Positions 8,316 through 15,972 of a stretch of DNA of 64,000 bases are shown here, one piece after another. Positions within the stretch are counted from its first letter, which is position 1; the number at the start of each line of letters is the position of its first letter. Source of the stretch: Autumnicola tepida (lineage in GTDB: Bacteria; Bacteroidota; Bacteroidia; Flavobacteriales; Flavobacteriaceae); the NCBI RefSeq assembly GCF_031846485.1, contig NZ_JAVRHQ010000008.1, positions 62,001 through 126,000 on the forward strand. Reading direction: 5' to 3'. The position numbers and the translations under genes are program-made. The notes under the pieces were generated by a model. The model did no database searches, was not told the origin of the DNA, and worked only from the letters and a program-made list of their open reading frames with translations.

Positions 8316-8774
8316 ATGAAAAAAATTCTGGCTATTGTTTTTGTTGTTGCAATTTTCGCATGCAAATCCGACAATAAAAAATCTGAAAATGAAGAAGACA
8401 ATTATGTAATTCCTTCCTCCGAAAATTCTGCTTCCAAATCACCTCTTCAGGAAAGCATGGAGCATGGCAAAAAAGTTTACGCAGATATTTGTGTAACCTG
8501 CCATCTTCCCACTGGAAAAGGTATCCCTGGAACTTACCCTCCTCTTGATGGTTCAAATTGGCTGACTGAAAAGAGGGAGGCTACTATTCATGCTGTAAAA
8601 TACGGCCTGCAGGGGGAAATCACTGTTAATGAAAAAACTTATGATAATATGATGCCTCCAATGGGGCTGAGTGACCAGGAAGTGACCGATGTTTTAAATT
8701 ATGTAATGAATACCTGGAGCAATAATAATCAAAACCCAATTACCACAGAAGAGGTGGCGGCAGTAGAAGAATAA
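8316..8774 (+). CDS. Lipoprotein class I cytochrome c
   Basis: A 152-residue protein from the ATG at 8316, which gives a proper lipoprotein signal (ILAIVFVVAIFAC, lipid-modified Cys16). An in-frame ATG at 8205 would add 37 residues that mask the signal, so it was rejected. Residues about 48-140 form one cytochrome c domain: heme motif CVTCH (Cys59, Cys62, His63), and distal ligand Met116 in MMPPM. The tail is acidic. It should carry electrons at the outer face of the inner membrane or in the periplasm, possibly to a terminal oxidase or reductase. No redox partner gene lies beside it. It is the first gene outside the island. Confidence 0.88.
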   Translation: MKKILAIVFVVAIFACKSDNKKSENEEDNYVIPSSENSASKSPLQESMEHGKKVYADICVTCHLPTGKGIPGTYPPLDGSNWLTEKREATIHAVKYGLQGEITVNEKTYDNMMPPMGLSDQEVTDVLNYVMNTWSNNNQNPITTEEVAAVEE

Positions 8775-9000
8775 TTTCATTTACCCGTAATCGATTATTT
8801 CCAGCATTTCATCTAAATTTCTTGTAAGCTAAAATTGAATTTATTAAATAATACCGGTTCTGAAGCAGAATACATTAGGAACGTGGTATCTCTCAAATAC
8901 ATTACTAGTTTTTGAAATGTTTAACTTAAAAAATTCTTTCTCATTTAAAAGAATTTGTTTTATTTGAAAAAAATTTATCTAATAACTTAAACGCACACCT

Positions 9001-9867
9001 ATGAAGAAATTATTTACATTATTGTTCATTGGCTCCATGATCGCATCATGTTCTGATGATAACAGTATCAATGACATTGAAGAACCGGAAGCAGCTGTAA
9101 GCCTAGAAGAGCAGGTTGCCGAAGGAAAATTTGACAATTCAAGCCTTGGTATTTACGAAGGGGTTTTTACAACCCTTGATGGTTCTCAAAGATCAACTGT
9201 TGCTATTAAACTAGATGGGAAAAATGAACCTGTAGTTAGCTTTTTGTTTCCTGACGGAACAAAATCTTCTATAAAAGCTGCTTCAACATCAAAAGCACAG
9301 GCTGGAACAATCAATTTTTCTGATGATAAGTTCAGTTTCGATTTTAATGTAGAAGAAGATGGAACCAATCCTGAAGTTACCAATGTAACTTATGCCGGTA
9401 AAGAAGGTGATATTATTATCTTTAAAGAAACCTCTAAAGGTGCCGTTTCTCCTAAAACAGGAACTTACGACTGTGTTGATTGTGAAGGGCATCCTGAACT
9501 TGGAGAGCCAGGTGCTTTACAGACTTTTAATATTGTAATTACTGACGGTGCAGAATCTGATATGGAAGTGCAGTTAACACTTAATACTCGCACTTATTAT
9601 GGAAATATGACCCAAAGCTCTTGTGAGGAAAGTGCTTTTGGAGACTACACCACGTGTAAATTAAATGGAACGATAGCAGGAAACACAGGTCCTGTTACTG
9701 TTAATCCATCTAATACAAGGACTACTTTCCATCAGTACAGATCTGGCACAGGAGACTGTTCTACAATTCAGGGAGTAATGTCATATACATCCAGCTTATT
9801 TGGCGGACCTTTCATTATGGCTTTTAACACTGACGATCCTATAGGCCCAAATGGTGATTGTCTATAA
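9001..9867 (+). CDS. Lipoprotein of unknown function
   Basis: A 288-residue protein with a clear lipobox (SMIASC, Cys17). An acidic linker is followed by beta-rich repeats with the pattern 'GIYEGVFTTLDGSQRSTV' near 50-67 and a second half rich in Cys (TYDCVDCEG, SSCEES, TTCKLNG, GDCSTIQG, NGDC). The Cys residues may form disulfides in the periplasm or on the surface. I do not recognise a named family; similar proteins occur as hypothetical lipoproteins in Flavobacteriaceae. It is monocistronic, with its own terminator at 9892. Confidence 0.75.
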   Translation: MKKLFTLLFIGSMIASCSDDNSINDIEEPEAAVSLEEQVAEGKFDNSSLGIYEGVFTTLDGSQRSTVAIKLDGKNEPVVSFLFPDGTKSSIKAASTSKAQAGTINFSDDKFSFDFNVEEDGTNPEVTNVTYAGKEGDIIIFKETSKGAVSPKTGTYDCVDCEGHPELGEPGALQTFNIVITDGAESDMEVQLTLNTRTYYGNMTQSSCEESAFGDYTTCKLNGTIAGNTGPVTVNPSNTRTTFHQYRSGTGDCSTIQGVMSYTSSLFGGPFIMAFNTDDPIGPNGDCL

Positions 9868-9891
9868 AAATTGAATTTTTCAAATTTCAAG

Positions 9892-9919
9892 ACCCAAGTT
9901 TTTAAAGCTTGGGTTTTTT
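9892..9919 (+). terminator. Rho-independent terminator
   Basis: Perfect 7-bp stem acccaag (9892-9898) / cttgggt (9908-9914), nine-base loop, then a T run. It ends the unknown lipoprotein gene 25 bases after its stop and insulates the MBOAT gene. Confidence 0.85.
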
Positions 9920-9944
9920 AGTTTTACCATTATAAACTTTTGTA

Positions 9945-11375
9945 TTGTTATTCAACTCCCTGGAATTCGCCATTTTTTTACCAGTTGTATTCCTACTATA
10001 CTGGAGCATAGGCAGTAAGCAAAAAAAGCTACAGAACTACCTTATTCTTGCGGCAAGTTATTTTTTTTATGGTTATTGGGATTGGAGGTTCCTGTTTTTA
10101 ATTCTTTTCAGCTCTCTTATAGATTATTGGGCGGGAATTGCCATTTATCGTACGCAGAAAGAAAACAGAAAAAAATGGTGGCTTTTCTTTAGCGTCTTCT
10201 GGAATTTAGGAGTTCTCTTTGTTTTTAAGTATTTTAATTTCTTTATAGAAAATTTTTTGAATGCTTTTAATCTTGACCACAATGGAACATTAATAACTTC
10301 TCTCAGCATTCTGCTTCCTGTAGGGCTCAGTTTCTACACTTTTCAAACCCTTAGCTACACCATTGATGTTTATAAAAAACGAATAAAACCAACAAATAAG
10401 CTTCTTGAATTTTTGTGTTTTGTAAGCTTCTTTCCGCAATTAGTAGCCGGCCCAGTGGAAAGGGCTTCTTTCCTATTACCTCAATTTTTAAACAAGCGCA
10501 TTTTCAATTCTCAGAAAGCAAAAGAAGGGCTTCGCCAAATCCTCTGGGGGCTTTTTAAAAAAATTGTAGTAGCAGACAATTTGGTGATAGCCGTTAATGA
10601 AATGTACTCTAATCCCGAGCGATTTCAAAGCCTGGAATTATTTTATATCGCAGTGCTTTACTATTTTCAACTATACTGTGACTTTTCAGGTTATGTTGAT
10701 ATTGCCATTGGTACCGCCAAATTATTTGGTTTCAACTTAAGTGTGAATTTCAGGATGCCTCATCTCTCCAGAAGCATCCGTGATTTCTGGAGGCGCTGGA
10801 ACATTACTTTAAGCCAGTGGTTTAGAGACTATTTATATATTCCCTTTGTAAAACAGAGGCCAAGAACCGAAATTAACACTGCCATAGGCTTGTTTATAAC
10901 CTTTACATTAATAGGATTTTGGCATGGTGCCAACTGGAATTTTCTTGTTTTTGGAGCCATACATAGTATCCTTGTAATTATCTACCGTTATATTCCTGAA
11001 GTGGATGCTAAAAACTTCAGAAACCATTTCAGGTTTCGCTTTGCCGACATTACGGGTACTGCAACAAGCTTTTTTATCCTTATCATTACCCTTATAATCT
11101 TCCGCACGCCGGAACTATCTCTGGGTTTTAAAATAATAGGTGATATCTTTTCATTTATTCCAGATAATAATTTTGAGACAGTAATCGGAATGAAAGTTTT
11201 ATTTATACTCTTATTATTAGGTATAGAACTTCCGAATCGCCATAAAGATTTTCCGCTACAGGGCATGGAAAGATTTATCCCCCGGATAGGAAGATGGTTA
11301 ATTTATTACTCTTTTATATATTTAATAATCCGTTATGCAGGACCCCAGGCCGAATACATCTATTTTCAGTTCTAA
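9945..11375 (+). CDS. MBOAT family O-acyltransferase (AlgI-like)
   Basis: A 476-residue polytopic membrane protein. It carries the MBOAT signature LSQWFRDYLYIP (289-300) and the putative catalytic His327 in IGFWHGANWNF, with PQLVAGPVERA earlier (164-174). Such proteins move acyl groups, usually acetyl, across the inner membrane to modify exopolysaccharides or cell-wall polymers outside. The start is TTG at 9945: MLFNSLEFAIFLPVVFLLYW is the standard N-terminus of the family, and no ATG fits. The SGNH protein that follows one base later is its probable extracytoplasmic partner. The glycan substrate is unknown. Confidence 0.9.
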   Translation: MLFNSLEFAIFLPVVFLLYWSIGSKQKKLQNYLILAASYFFYGYWDWRFLFLILFSSLIDYWAGIAIYRTQKENRKKWWLFFSVFWNLGVLFVFKYFNFFIENFLNAFNLDHNGTLITSLSILLPVGLSFYTFQTLSYTIDVYKKRIKPTNKLLEFLCFVSFFPQLVAGPVERASFLLPQFLNKRIFNSQKAKEGLRQILWGLFKKIVVADNLVIAVNEMYSNPERFQSLELFYIAVLYYFQLYCDFSGYVDIAIGTAKLFGFNLSVNFRMPHLSRSIRDFWRRWNITLSQWFRDYLYIPFVKQRPRTEINTAIGLFITFTLIGFWHGANWNFLVFGAIHSILVIIYRYIPEVDAKNFRNHFRFRFADITGTATSFFILIITLIIFRTPELSLGFKIIGDIFSFIPDNNFETVIGMKVLFILLLLGIELPNRHKDFPLQGMERFIPRIGRWLIYYSFIYLIIRYAGPQAEYIYFQF

Positions 11376-11376
11376 A

Positions 11377-12312
11377 ATGCTAAAGTTTATTGCCAGATGT
11401 CTAATTTTTATACTCCCGGTACTTCTTGTTTATACTTTGGTAGAATATAATTTACGCCAACTTCCTTATGGCGTAAAGGTGAAAAATGAATTTGCCATGG
11501 CCAATCGGGAAAAGATAAAAATTCTAGCTCTGGGCTCCAGTCATTTCGAGAGAGGAATAAATCCGGAATATATGGATTCGTTAACGCTGAATTTAGGAAA
11601 TTCCAGTCAGCGAATAGTAGAAAACTATCGTCTGCTCTTAAAATTTGAACCGCTCCTGCCCAATCTGAAATTGGTTATAGTGGAATTAAGCTTTGATTGG
11701 CTTGAAAGGAATAAAAGCAGAACTTCCCCGGTAATAGATAATCTTAACCTTATTTTTTACAATGTGAATACGTTCGAAAGAGACATAAAGCCGCAAGATT
11801 ATTTGCTTTTTCCATCCAATCCCGATTATTTCAGCAACAGACTGAGGGAGCATCTTTTTAATGAATCTGCCATTAAATTTAACAGGTATGGCTTTGATAC
11901 CAACAGGTTTTACGGTTCCTACGAGGCTGTGCAACACCGGGATTCATTAATAAGAGATGAAGATATTTTCGTAGAAAACGCCGACGATCCGGAAGCTTTT
12001 TCTAGAAATGTAAAGGTTCTCCAACAATTTATTGACTATTGTAAAAAAAGGGGGCTAAAAGTTCTTATATATAGTACCCCCACACACTATCGCTATAATC
12101 AACTTCGAGATAATAAAATAGTAGCAAGAAGAGATTCCATTTTAGAGGTTATGCAGAATACCTATCCAAATTTAAATATATATATAGACGAAGAAAATCC
12201 TGAGTTTATTACCCCATATTTTTATAATGGCGATCATCTCAACCCAAATGGAGCTGAAAAAGCCACAAAACTGTTAAATACTTATATTGAAGAAAACATT
12301 TTTAGGAAATGA
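11377..12312 (+). CDS. SGNH/GDSL-like acyltransferase partner of MBOAT protein
   Basis: From the ATG at 11377 the protein has 311 residues; the longer frame from 11335 would overlap the MBOAT gene and delay the membrane anchor, so it was rejected. An N-terminal signal anchor (about 4-22) places the rest outside the membrane. Block I is LALGSSHFERG (Ser54/Ser55) and the C-terminal block is GDHLNPNGA (Asp286, His287), as in AlgX/DltD-type SGNH proteins. With the one-base gap from the MBOAT gene, the pair should transfer acyl groups to an extracellular polysaccharide. The 3' end overlaps the convergent glycosyltransferase gene by 11 bases. Confidence 0.82.
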   Translation: MLKFIARCLIFILPVLLVYTLVEYNLRQLPYGVKVKNEFAMANREKIKILALGSSHFERGINPEYMDSLTLNLGNSSQRIVENYRLLLKFEPLLPNLKLVIVELSFDWLERNKSRTSPVIDNLNLIFYNVNTFERDIKPQDYLLFPSNPDYFSNRLREHLFNESAIKFNRYGFDTNRFYGSYEAVQHRDSLIRDEDIFVENADDPEAFSRNVKVLQQFIDYCKKRGLKVLIYSTPTHYRYNQLRDNKIVARRDSILEVMQNTYPNLNIYIDEENPEFITPYFYNGDHLNPNGAEKATKLLNTYIEENIFRK

Positions 12313-13459
12313 CCTCCTGCAAAATTTCCAATACAGTTCGCGAATACTTCTCTATATTAAAATTATCTTCAAAATATTTTCGTGAAGACACAGAAAAATT
12401 AGAATAGGACATAGGTGTCGTTTCCTGTATAAGCATTAAAATAATGTTCTTCAACTCTTCCGAATTTTCATAAAGGAAACCATTTTCACCAGGCTTTATG
12501 ATTTCACAAATTGCTCCCGATCCCCGTCCAATAACTGGAATTCCTATAGCATTTGCTTCAGCAACGGTTCTGCCAAAAGCTTCATTCTTACTGTTAACAA
12601 TTAAAAAATCAAAATGCTTATAAATCTCTGCTTTAGGTAAAAATCCTAAGTGCTTTATATTTGAATTTTCCGGTATTATATTATCCAGATACTGTTTCTC
12701 TCCTTCTCCAATTATAATCAATTCTATTTCCTCATCACAATCCGGCAATTGCTCAAATATATCAATAACTTCCTTTTGATTTTTCTGGCTGTTAATCCTT
12801 CCTACCATACCAAACCTAATGTTATTGAAATCAGGTTTTGGGAACTTATCTGCGCAATCTTTAAAAGCAACGCCATTATAAACAACATTACACTTAGATT
12901 CCCCGAATTCTTCCTTGTAGAATGTTGAAAGAAAATGGGAAGGATAAATGTTTTTTTTTGCACTTTTAAAATACTTAAAAAACTGTCTGCGATTTTCCAG
13001 CATAAATCCAGATTCAGGCTCTTCCACAGTTTCGCGGTGGTGCCATACATAAGGAACCTTTAGTTTTGTTGCCACCACTGCTCCCATTGGGGCTAGGGAA
13101 GAATTTACATAAATTATATCCGCATTAAAGTGGCGTGCAAAAGCAAGATGTCGCCTTCTGTAAAAGCTGTTTTTAATTCTCTTCTGCCATTTATTTTTCA
13201 AGTACCAGATTTTAAAAAGAAAATTACTGTTGCGCCGGTATTTCTCTGCTACTTCAAAATTGTAGATCCAGTTAAAATGAGGAATTACTGTATAAGAAAT
13301 TTCATTTTCCTGCAGTAGTCTGCATACAGGCTCTTCGGATGGGATAATTACATGCACGCATACCCCCGGTTGTTGCTTCCTAATCCCTAAAATTAGGTCT
13401 ATTAAGGATGAATTCGCTCCATAAAGAGTTGAAGAATGTGCATAAAAAAGAATCTTCAT
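12302..13459 (-). CDS. Family 4 glycosyltransferase
   Basis: A 385-residue GT-B enzyme from the ATG at 13457-13459 (MKILFYAHSSTLYGANSSL). The 21 extra codons upstream do not look native. The N-domain has the Gly-Ala-acceptor loop (LYGANSSLIDL) and the C-domain shows the usual GT4 nucleotide-sugar site: RFGMVGRINSQKNQ, IIGEGEKQ, and NEAFGRTVAEANAIGIPV with two Glu residues, then GENGFLY. It probably transfers a sugar in surface-glycan synthesis. It runs convergent to the MBOAT/SGNH pair, which together suggest a small exopolysaccharide locus. Donor and acceptor unknown. Confidence 0.88.
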   Translation of the reverse strand: MKILFYAHSSTLYGANSSLIDLILGIRKQQPGVCVHVIIPSEEPVCRLLQENEISYTVIPHFNWIYNFEVAEKYRRNSNFLFKIWYLKNKWQKRIKNSFYRRRHLAFARHFNADIIYVNSSLAPMGAVVATKLKVPYVWHHRETVEEPESGFMLENRRQFFKYFKSAKKNIYPSHFLSTFYKEEFGESKCNVVYNGVAFKDCADKFPKPDFNNIRFGMVGRINSQKNQKEVIDIFEQLPDCDEEIELIIIGEGEKQYLDNIIPENSNIKHLGFLPKAEIYKHFDFLIVNSKNEAFGRTVAEANAIGIPVIGRGSGAICEIIKPGENGFLYENSEELKNIILMLIQETTPMSYSNFSVSSRKYFEDNFNIEKYSRTVLEILQEVIS

Positions 13460-13555
13460 TAGGTAAATTTTAGCTGAAACGAAGCGTGGTTTCAAAGATA
13501 GCCCGGATAAAAGACTTTTCACAACAAATAAAATTTTTAAAATCCCTGGCTCTGG

Positions 13556-13585
13556 TTTGCCTTTTAAAATGAATAATTAAATTTG
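13556..13585 (+). promoter_or_regulatory. Bacteroidetes-type promoter for udk
   Basis: A -33 TTTG (13556-13559) and a -7 TAAATTTG (13578-13585) are separated by 18 bases, close to the consensus spacing for the primary sigma factor of Bacteroidetes. The udk ATG lies 14 bases downstream. Confidence 0.55.
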
Positions 13586-13599
13586 CCAAAAATTACGCT

Positions 13600-14208
13600 A
13601 TGCTCATTATTGGAATTGCCGGCGGGACCGGAAGCGGGAAAACCACGGTTGTAAACCAAATTATAGACGAATTAAAAAATGAAGAAGTTGATGTGATTTC
13701 CCAGGATTCTTATTACCAGGACACGACGCACCTGAGTTATGAAGAAAGGGTGAAAATCAATTTTGACCATCCAAAGTCCATAGATTTTGAACTTCTCGTT
13801 TCACATTTACAGGACCTAAAAGCCGGTAATGCAATTGAAGAACCGCTTTATTCCTTTAAAGAACATAACCGCACAGGGGAAACCAGGACCATTGTTCCCC
13901 GCAAAGTGCTTATTGTTGAAGGCATTCTCATTCTTACCCATCCGGAAGTCCGCGACATGTTTGATATTAAGATTTACGTTCATGCCGATAGCGACGAGCG
14001 CCTTATCCGAAGGTTAAAGAGAGATATTAACGAAAGAGGCAGGGACCTGGATGAAGTCCTGTGGCGCTACCAGACCACCCTTAAACCTATGCACCAGCAA
14101 TTTATAGAACCCACCAAAGAATTTGCCGACATTATTATTCCTACCAACCGGTATAACACCGTGGCTGTTGATATTGTTCAAACAATCATCAAGGACCGCT
14201 TAAGCTAA
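13600..14208 (+). CDS. udk: Uridine kinase
   Basis: A 202-residue P-loop kinase that phosphorylates uridine and cytidine to UMP and CMP in pyrimidine salvage in the cytoplasm. The Walker A motif GGTGSGKT lies at 8-15. The substrate segment SQDSYYQD, the FDHPKSIDFELL motif and RRLKRDINERGRD in the lid follow the standard Udk order. Length matches the family. It starts a likely operon with the FtsB/DivIC-like gene 19 bases downstream and the mutase genes. Confidence 0.95.
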   Translation: MLIIGIAGGTGSGKTTVVNQIIDELKNEEVDVISQDSYYQDTTHLSYEERVKINFDHPKSIDFELLVSHLQDLKAGNAIEEPLYSFKEHNRTGETRTIVPRKVLIVEGILILTHPEVRDMFDIKIYVHADSDERLIRRLKRDINERGRDLDEVLWRYQTTLKPMHQQFIEPTKEFADIIIPTNRYNTVAVDIVQTIIKDRLS

Positions 14209-14227
14209 TTTTGTATATTTAGGGCAA

Positions 14228-14542
14228 ATGAAGTGGAAAAAGCTACGTAACAAACCCTGGTTTAGGTTCATTAGCAACAGGTATATTTTGCTAAGCCTCA
14301 TCTTTGCAGGCTGGATGTTCTTCCTGGACAGCAATTCGTGGTTTATCCATCATGAACTTAATCAGGAAATTGATGAACTTCAGGAAAATAAAGAATATTA
14401 CCAAAACCAGATCGCTCATGACAAGACTGTGATTAAACAGTTGCAGGATTCAGTTCAGCTTGAGCAATTCGCCAGGCAAAAATACTACATGAAACGTGCA
14501 GATGAGGATATTTACATCATCGAGTACGACACGATTGACTAA
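14228..14542 (+). CDS. FtsB/DivIC-family septum formation initiator
   Basis: A 104-residue bitopic membrane protein: a short basic N-terminus, one transmembrane helix (about 20-36), then a coiled coil (HHELNQEIDELQENKEYYQ...) and a conserved end with ARQKYYMKRADEDIYII. This is the layout of FtsB/DivIC, a divisome component that joins FtsL and FtsQ. The position between udk and methylmalonyl-CoA mutase genes is common in Flavobacteriaceae (from memory). Confidence 0.85.
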   Translation: MKWKKLRNKPWFRFISNRYILLSLIFAGWMFFLDSNSWFIHHELNQEIDELQENKEYYQNQIAHDKTVIKQLQDSVQLEQFARQKYYMKRADEDIYIIEYDTID

Positions 14543-14545
14543 AAC

Positions 14546-14570
14546 GCTATAGCATTTTTTATAGCTGTTT
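14546..14570 (+). terminator. Possible weak terminator
   Basis: A 6-bp stem gctata/tatagc (14546-14551, 14560-14565) is followed by TGTTTT. It lies just after the FtsB-like stop. The stem is short, so it may only attenuate read-through into the mutase genes. Confidence 0.35.
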
Positions 14571-14583
14571 TAAAAAACTACAC

Positions 14584-15972
14584 ATGAAGGACTCACTATT
14601 TCAGGAATTTGATGAAGTTTCTGCCCAACAATGGAAACAAAAAATTCAGTATGACCTAAAAGGTGGAGACTATAATGAAAATCTGGTTTATAAAAGCCTG
14701 GATGGCATCAATGTAAAACCCTTTTACAGTCCTGAAGATATTCAGCAAAAAATTTCCACTCCTTCTCCTAAAAACTGGAATATTTGTGAACGCATTTTTG
14801 TGGCTTCAGAAGAAGTAAGCAACAAAAAAGCCATACATGCATTGGAAAAAGGTGCTGAAAGTCTGTGGTTTATTATTCCGAATCAAGAAATTAAACTTTC
14901 AAAGCTACTTAAAAACATTGATGAAGAAATACCTGTTTACCTCAGCACCCAATTTCTATCTTTTGATTACTACGGAAAATTTCAGCGGTTGCTGAATGAT
15001 AAAAATTATCAAATTTTTCTCCAGCAGGATATTGTAGGAAACCTGGCCAGAACTGGCAACTGGTTCTCCAATCTTAATGAAGATTTTAAGATTCTGGATG
15101 AAATCTTCAGCAAATCTGAAGGCTTCAAATCTGTAATTTCGGTAGATGCCGGGTTGTATCAAAATGCCGGTGCCACAATTCCGCAGCAACTGGCGTACGC
15201 GCTGGCACATGCAAACGAATACCTCAATCATTTTAACAGAAATAATTTCTTCGGAAAACAGAATGGGTTCAAGCTTCAGTTTATCACCGCTTCCGGCTCC
15301 AATTACTTCTTCGAAATTGCCAAAATCAAAGTTTTGCGCTGGCTGTTTTCCACTTTGGCAAAAGAATATCAGCTTCCCGAAAATTGCCATATTCTTTCTA
15401 TGCCTACAAAACGCAACAAAACCTTGTACGATTACAATGTGAATTTGCTGCGTACCACCACCGAAAGCATGAGCTCGGTTTTAGGTGGAGCCGATGCAGT
15501 TTATAATTTGCCTTACGATGCCATTTTTCATAAAAACAACGAGTTTGGAGACCGTATTGCCCGCAACCAGCTACTTGTAATGAAGAATGAAGCTTACCTG
15601 GACAAAGTTTCCAATGCCGCAGAAGGTTCTTATTATATTGAAAGCCTTACCCGGCAATTTGCTGAAATGGCTTTGGGTATTTTTAAAGATATTGAAAAAG
15701 GCGGCGGATTTTTAAGTCAGCTCAAAGAAGGAATTATTCAGAAGAAAATTCAGGAAAGCGCGCAGGCAGAACAGGAAAAGTTTAATTCCGGCGAACTGGT
15801 TTTAATCGGCACCAATAAATATCCAAATCCTGAAGATAAGATGCAAAATGAACTGCAATTATTTCCATTTCTGAAGAAAAATCCGCGAAAAACTTTAATC
15901 CAGCCAATCCTCGAAAGACGCCTGAGTGAAGAATTGGAACAGGAAAGATTGGAAAAAGAAAAAGCCGAATAA
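14584..15972 (+). CDS. mutA: Methylmalonyl-CoA mutase, small subunit
   Basis: A 462-residue protein related to the TIM-barrel part of methylmalonyl-CoA mutase. It ends with the barrel-linker region (GSYYIESLTRQFAEMAL, LVLIGTNKYPNPED) and has no B12-binding domain, so it is shorter than the roughly 620-residue small subunits of propionibacteria. It should pair with the catalytic large subunit, whose start overlaps its stop by one base. The heterodimer converts methylmalonyl-CoA and succinyl-CoA in propionate and odd-chain or branched-chain metabolism. No cobalamin riboswitch was seen upstream. Confidence 0.92.
   Translation: MKDSLFQEFDEVSAQQWKQKIQYDLKGGDYNENLVYKSLDGINVKPFYSPEDIQQKISTPSPKNWNICERIFVASEEVSNKKAIHALEKGAESLWFIIPNQEIKLSKLLKNIDEEIPVYLSTQFLSFDYYGKFQRLLNDKNYQIFLQQDIVGNLARTGNWFSNLNEDFKILDEIFSKSEGFKSVISVDAGLYQNAGATIPQQLAYALAHANEYLNHFNRNNFFGKQNGFKLQFITASGSNYFFEIAKIKVLRWLFSTLAKEYQLPENCHILSMPTKRNKTLYDYNVNLLRTTTESMSSVLGGADAVYNLPYDAIFHKNNEFGDRIARNQLLVMKNEAYLDKVSNAAEGSYYIESLTRQFAEMALGIFKDIEKGGGFLSQLKEGIIQKKIQESAQAEQEKFNSGELVLIGTNKYPNPEDKMQNELQLFPFLKKNPRKTLIQPILERRLSEELEQERLEKEKAE

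Noticed and set aside
14543..14583. Cobalamin riboswitch upstream of the methylmalonyl-CoA mutase genes
   Set aside because: The gap is only about 40 bases and holds at most a short hairpin, too small for a B12 riboswitch.
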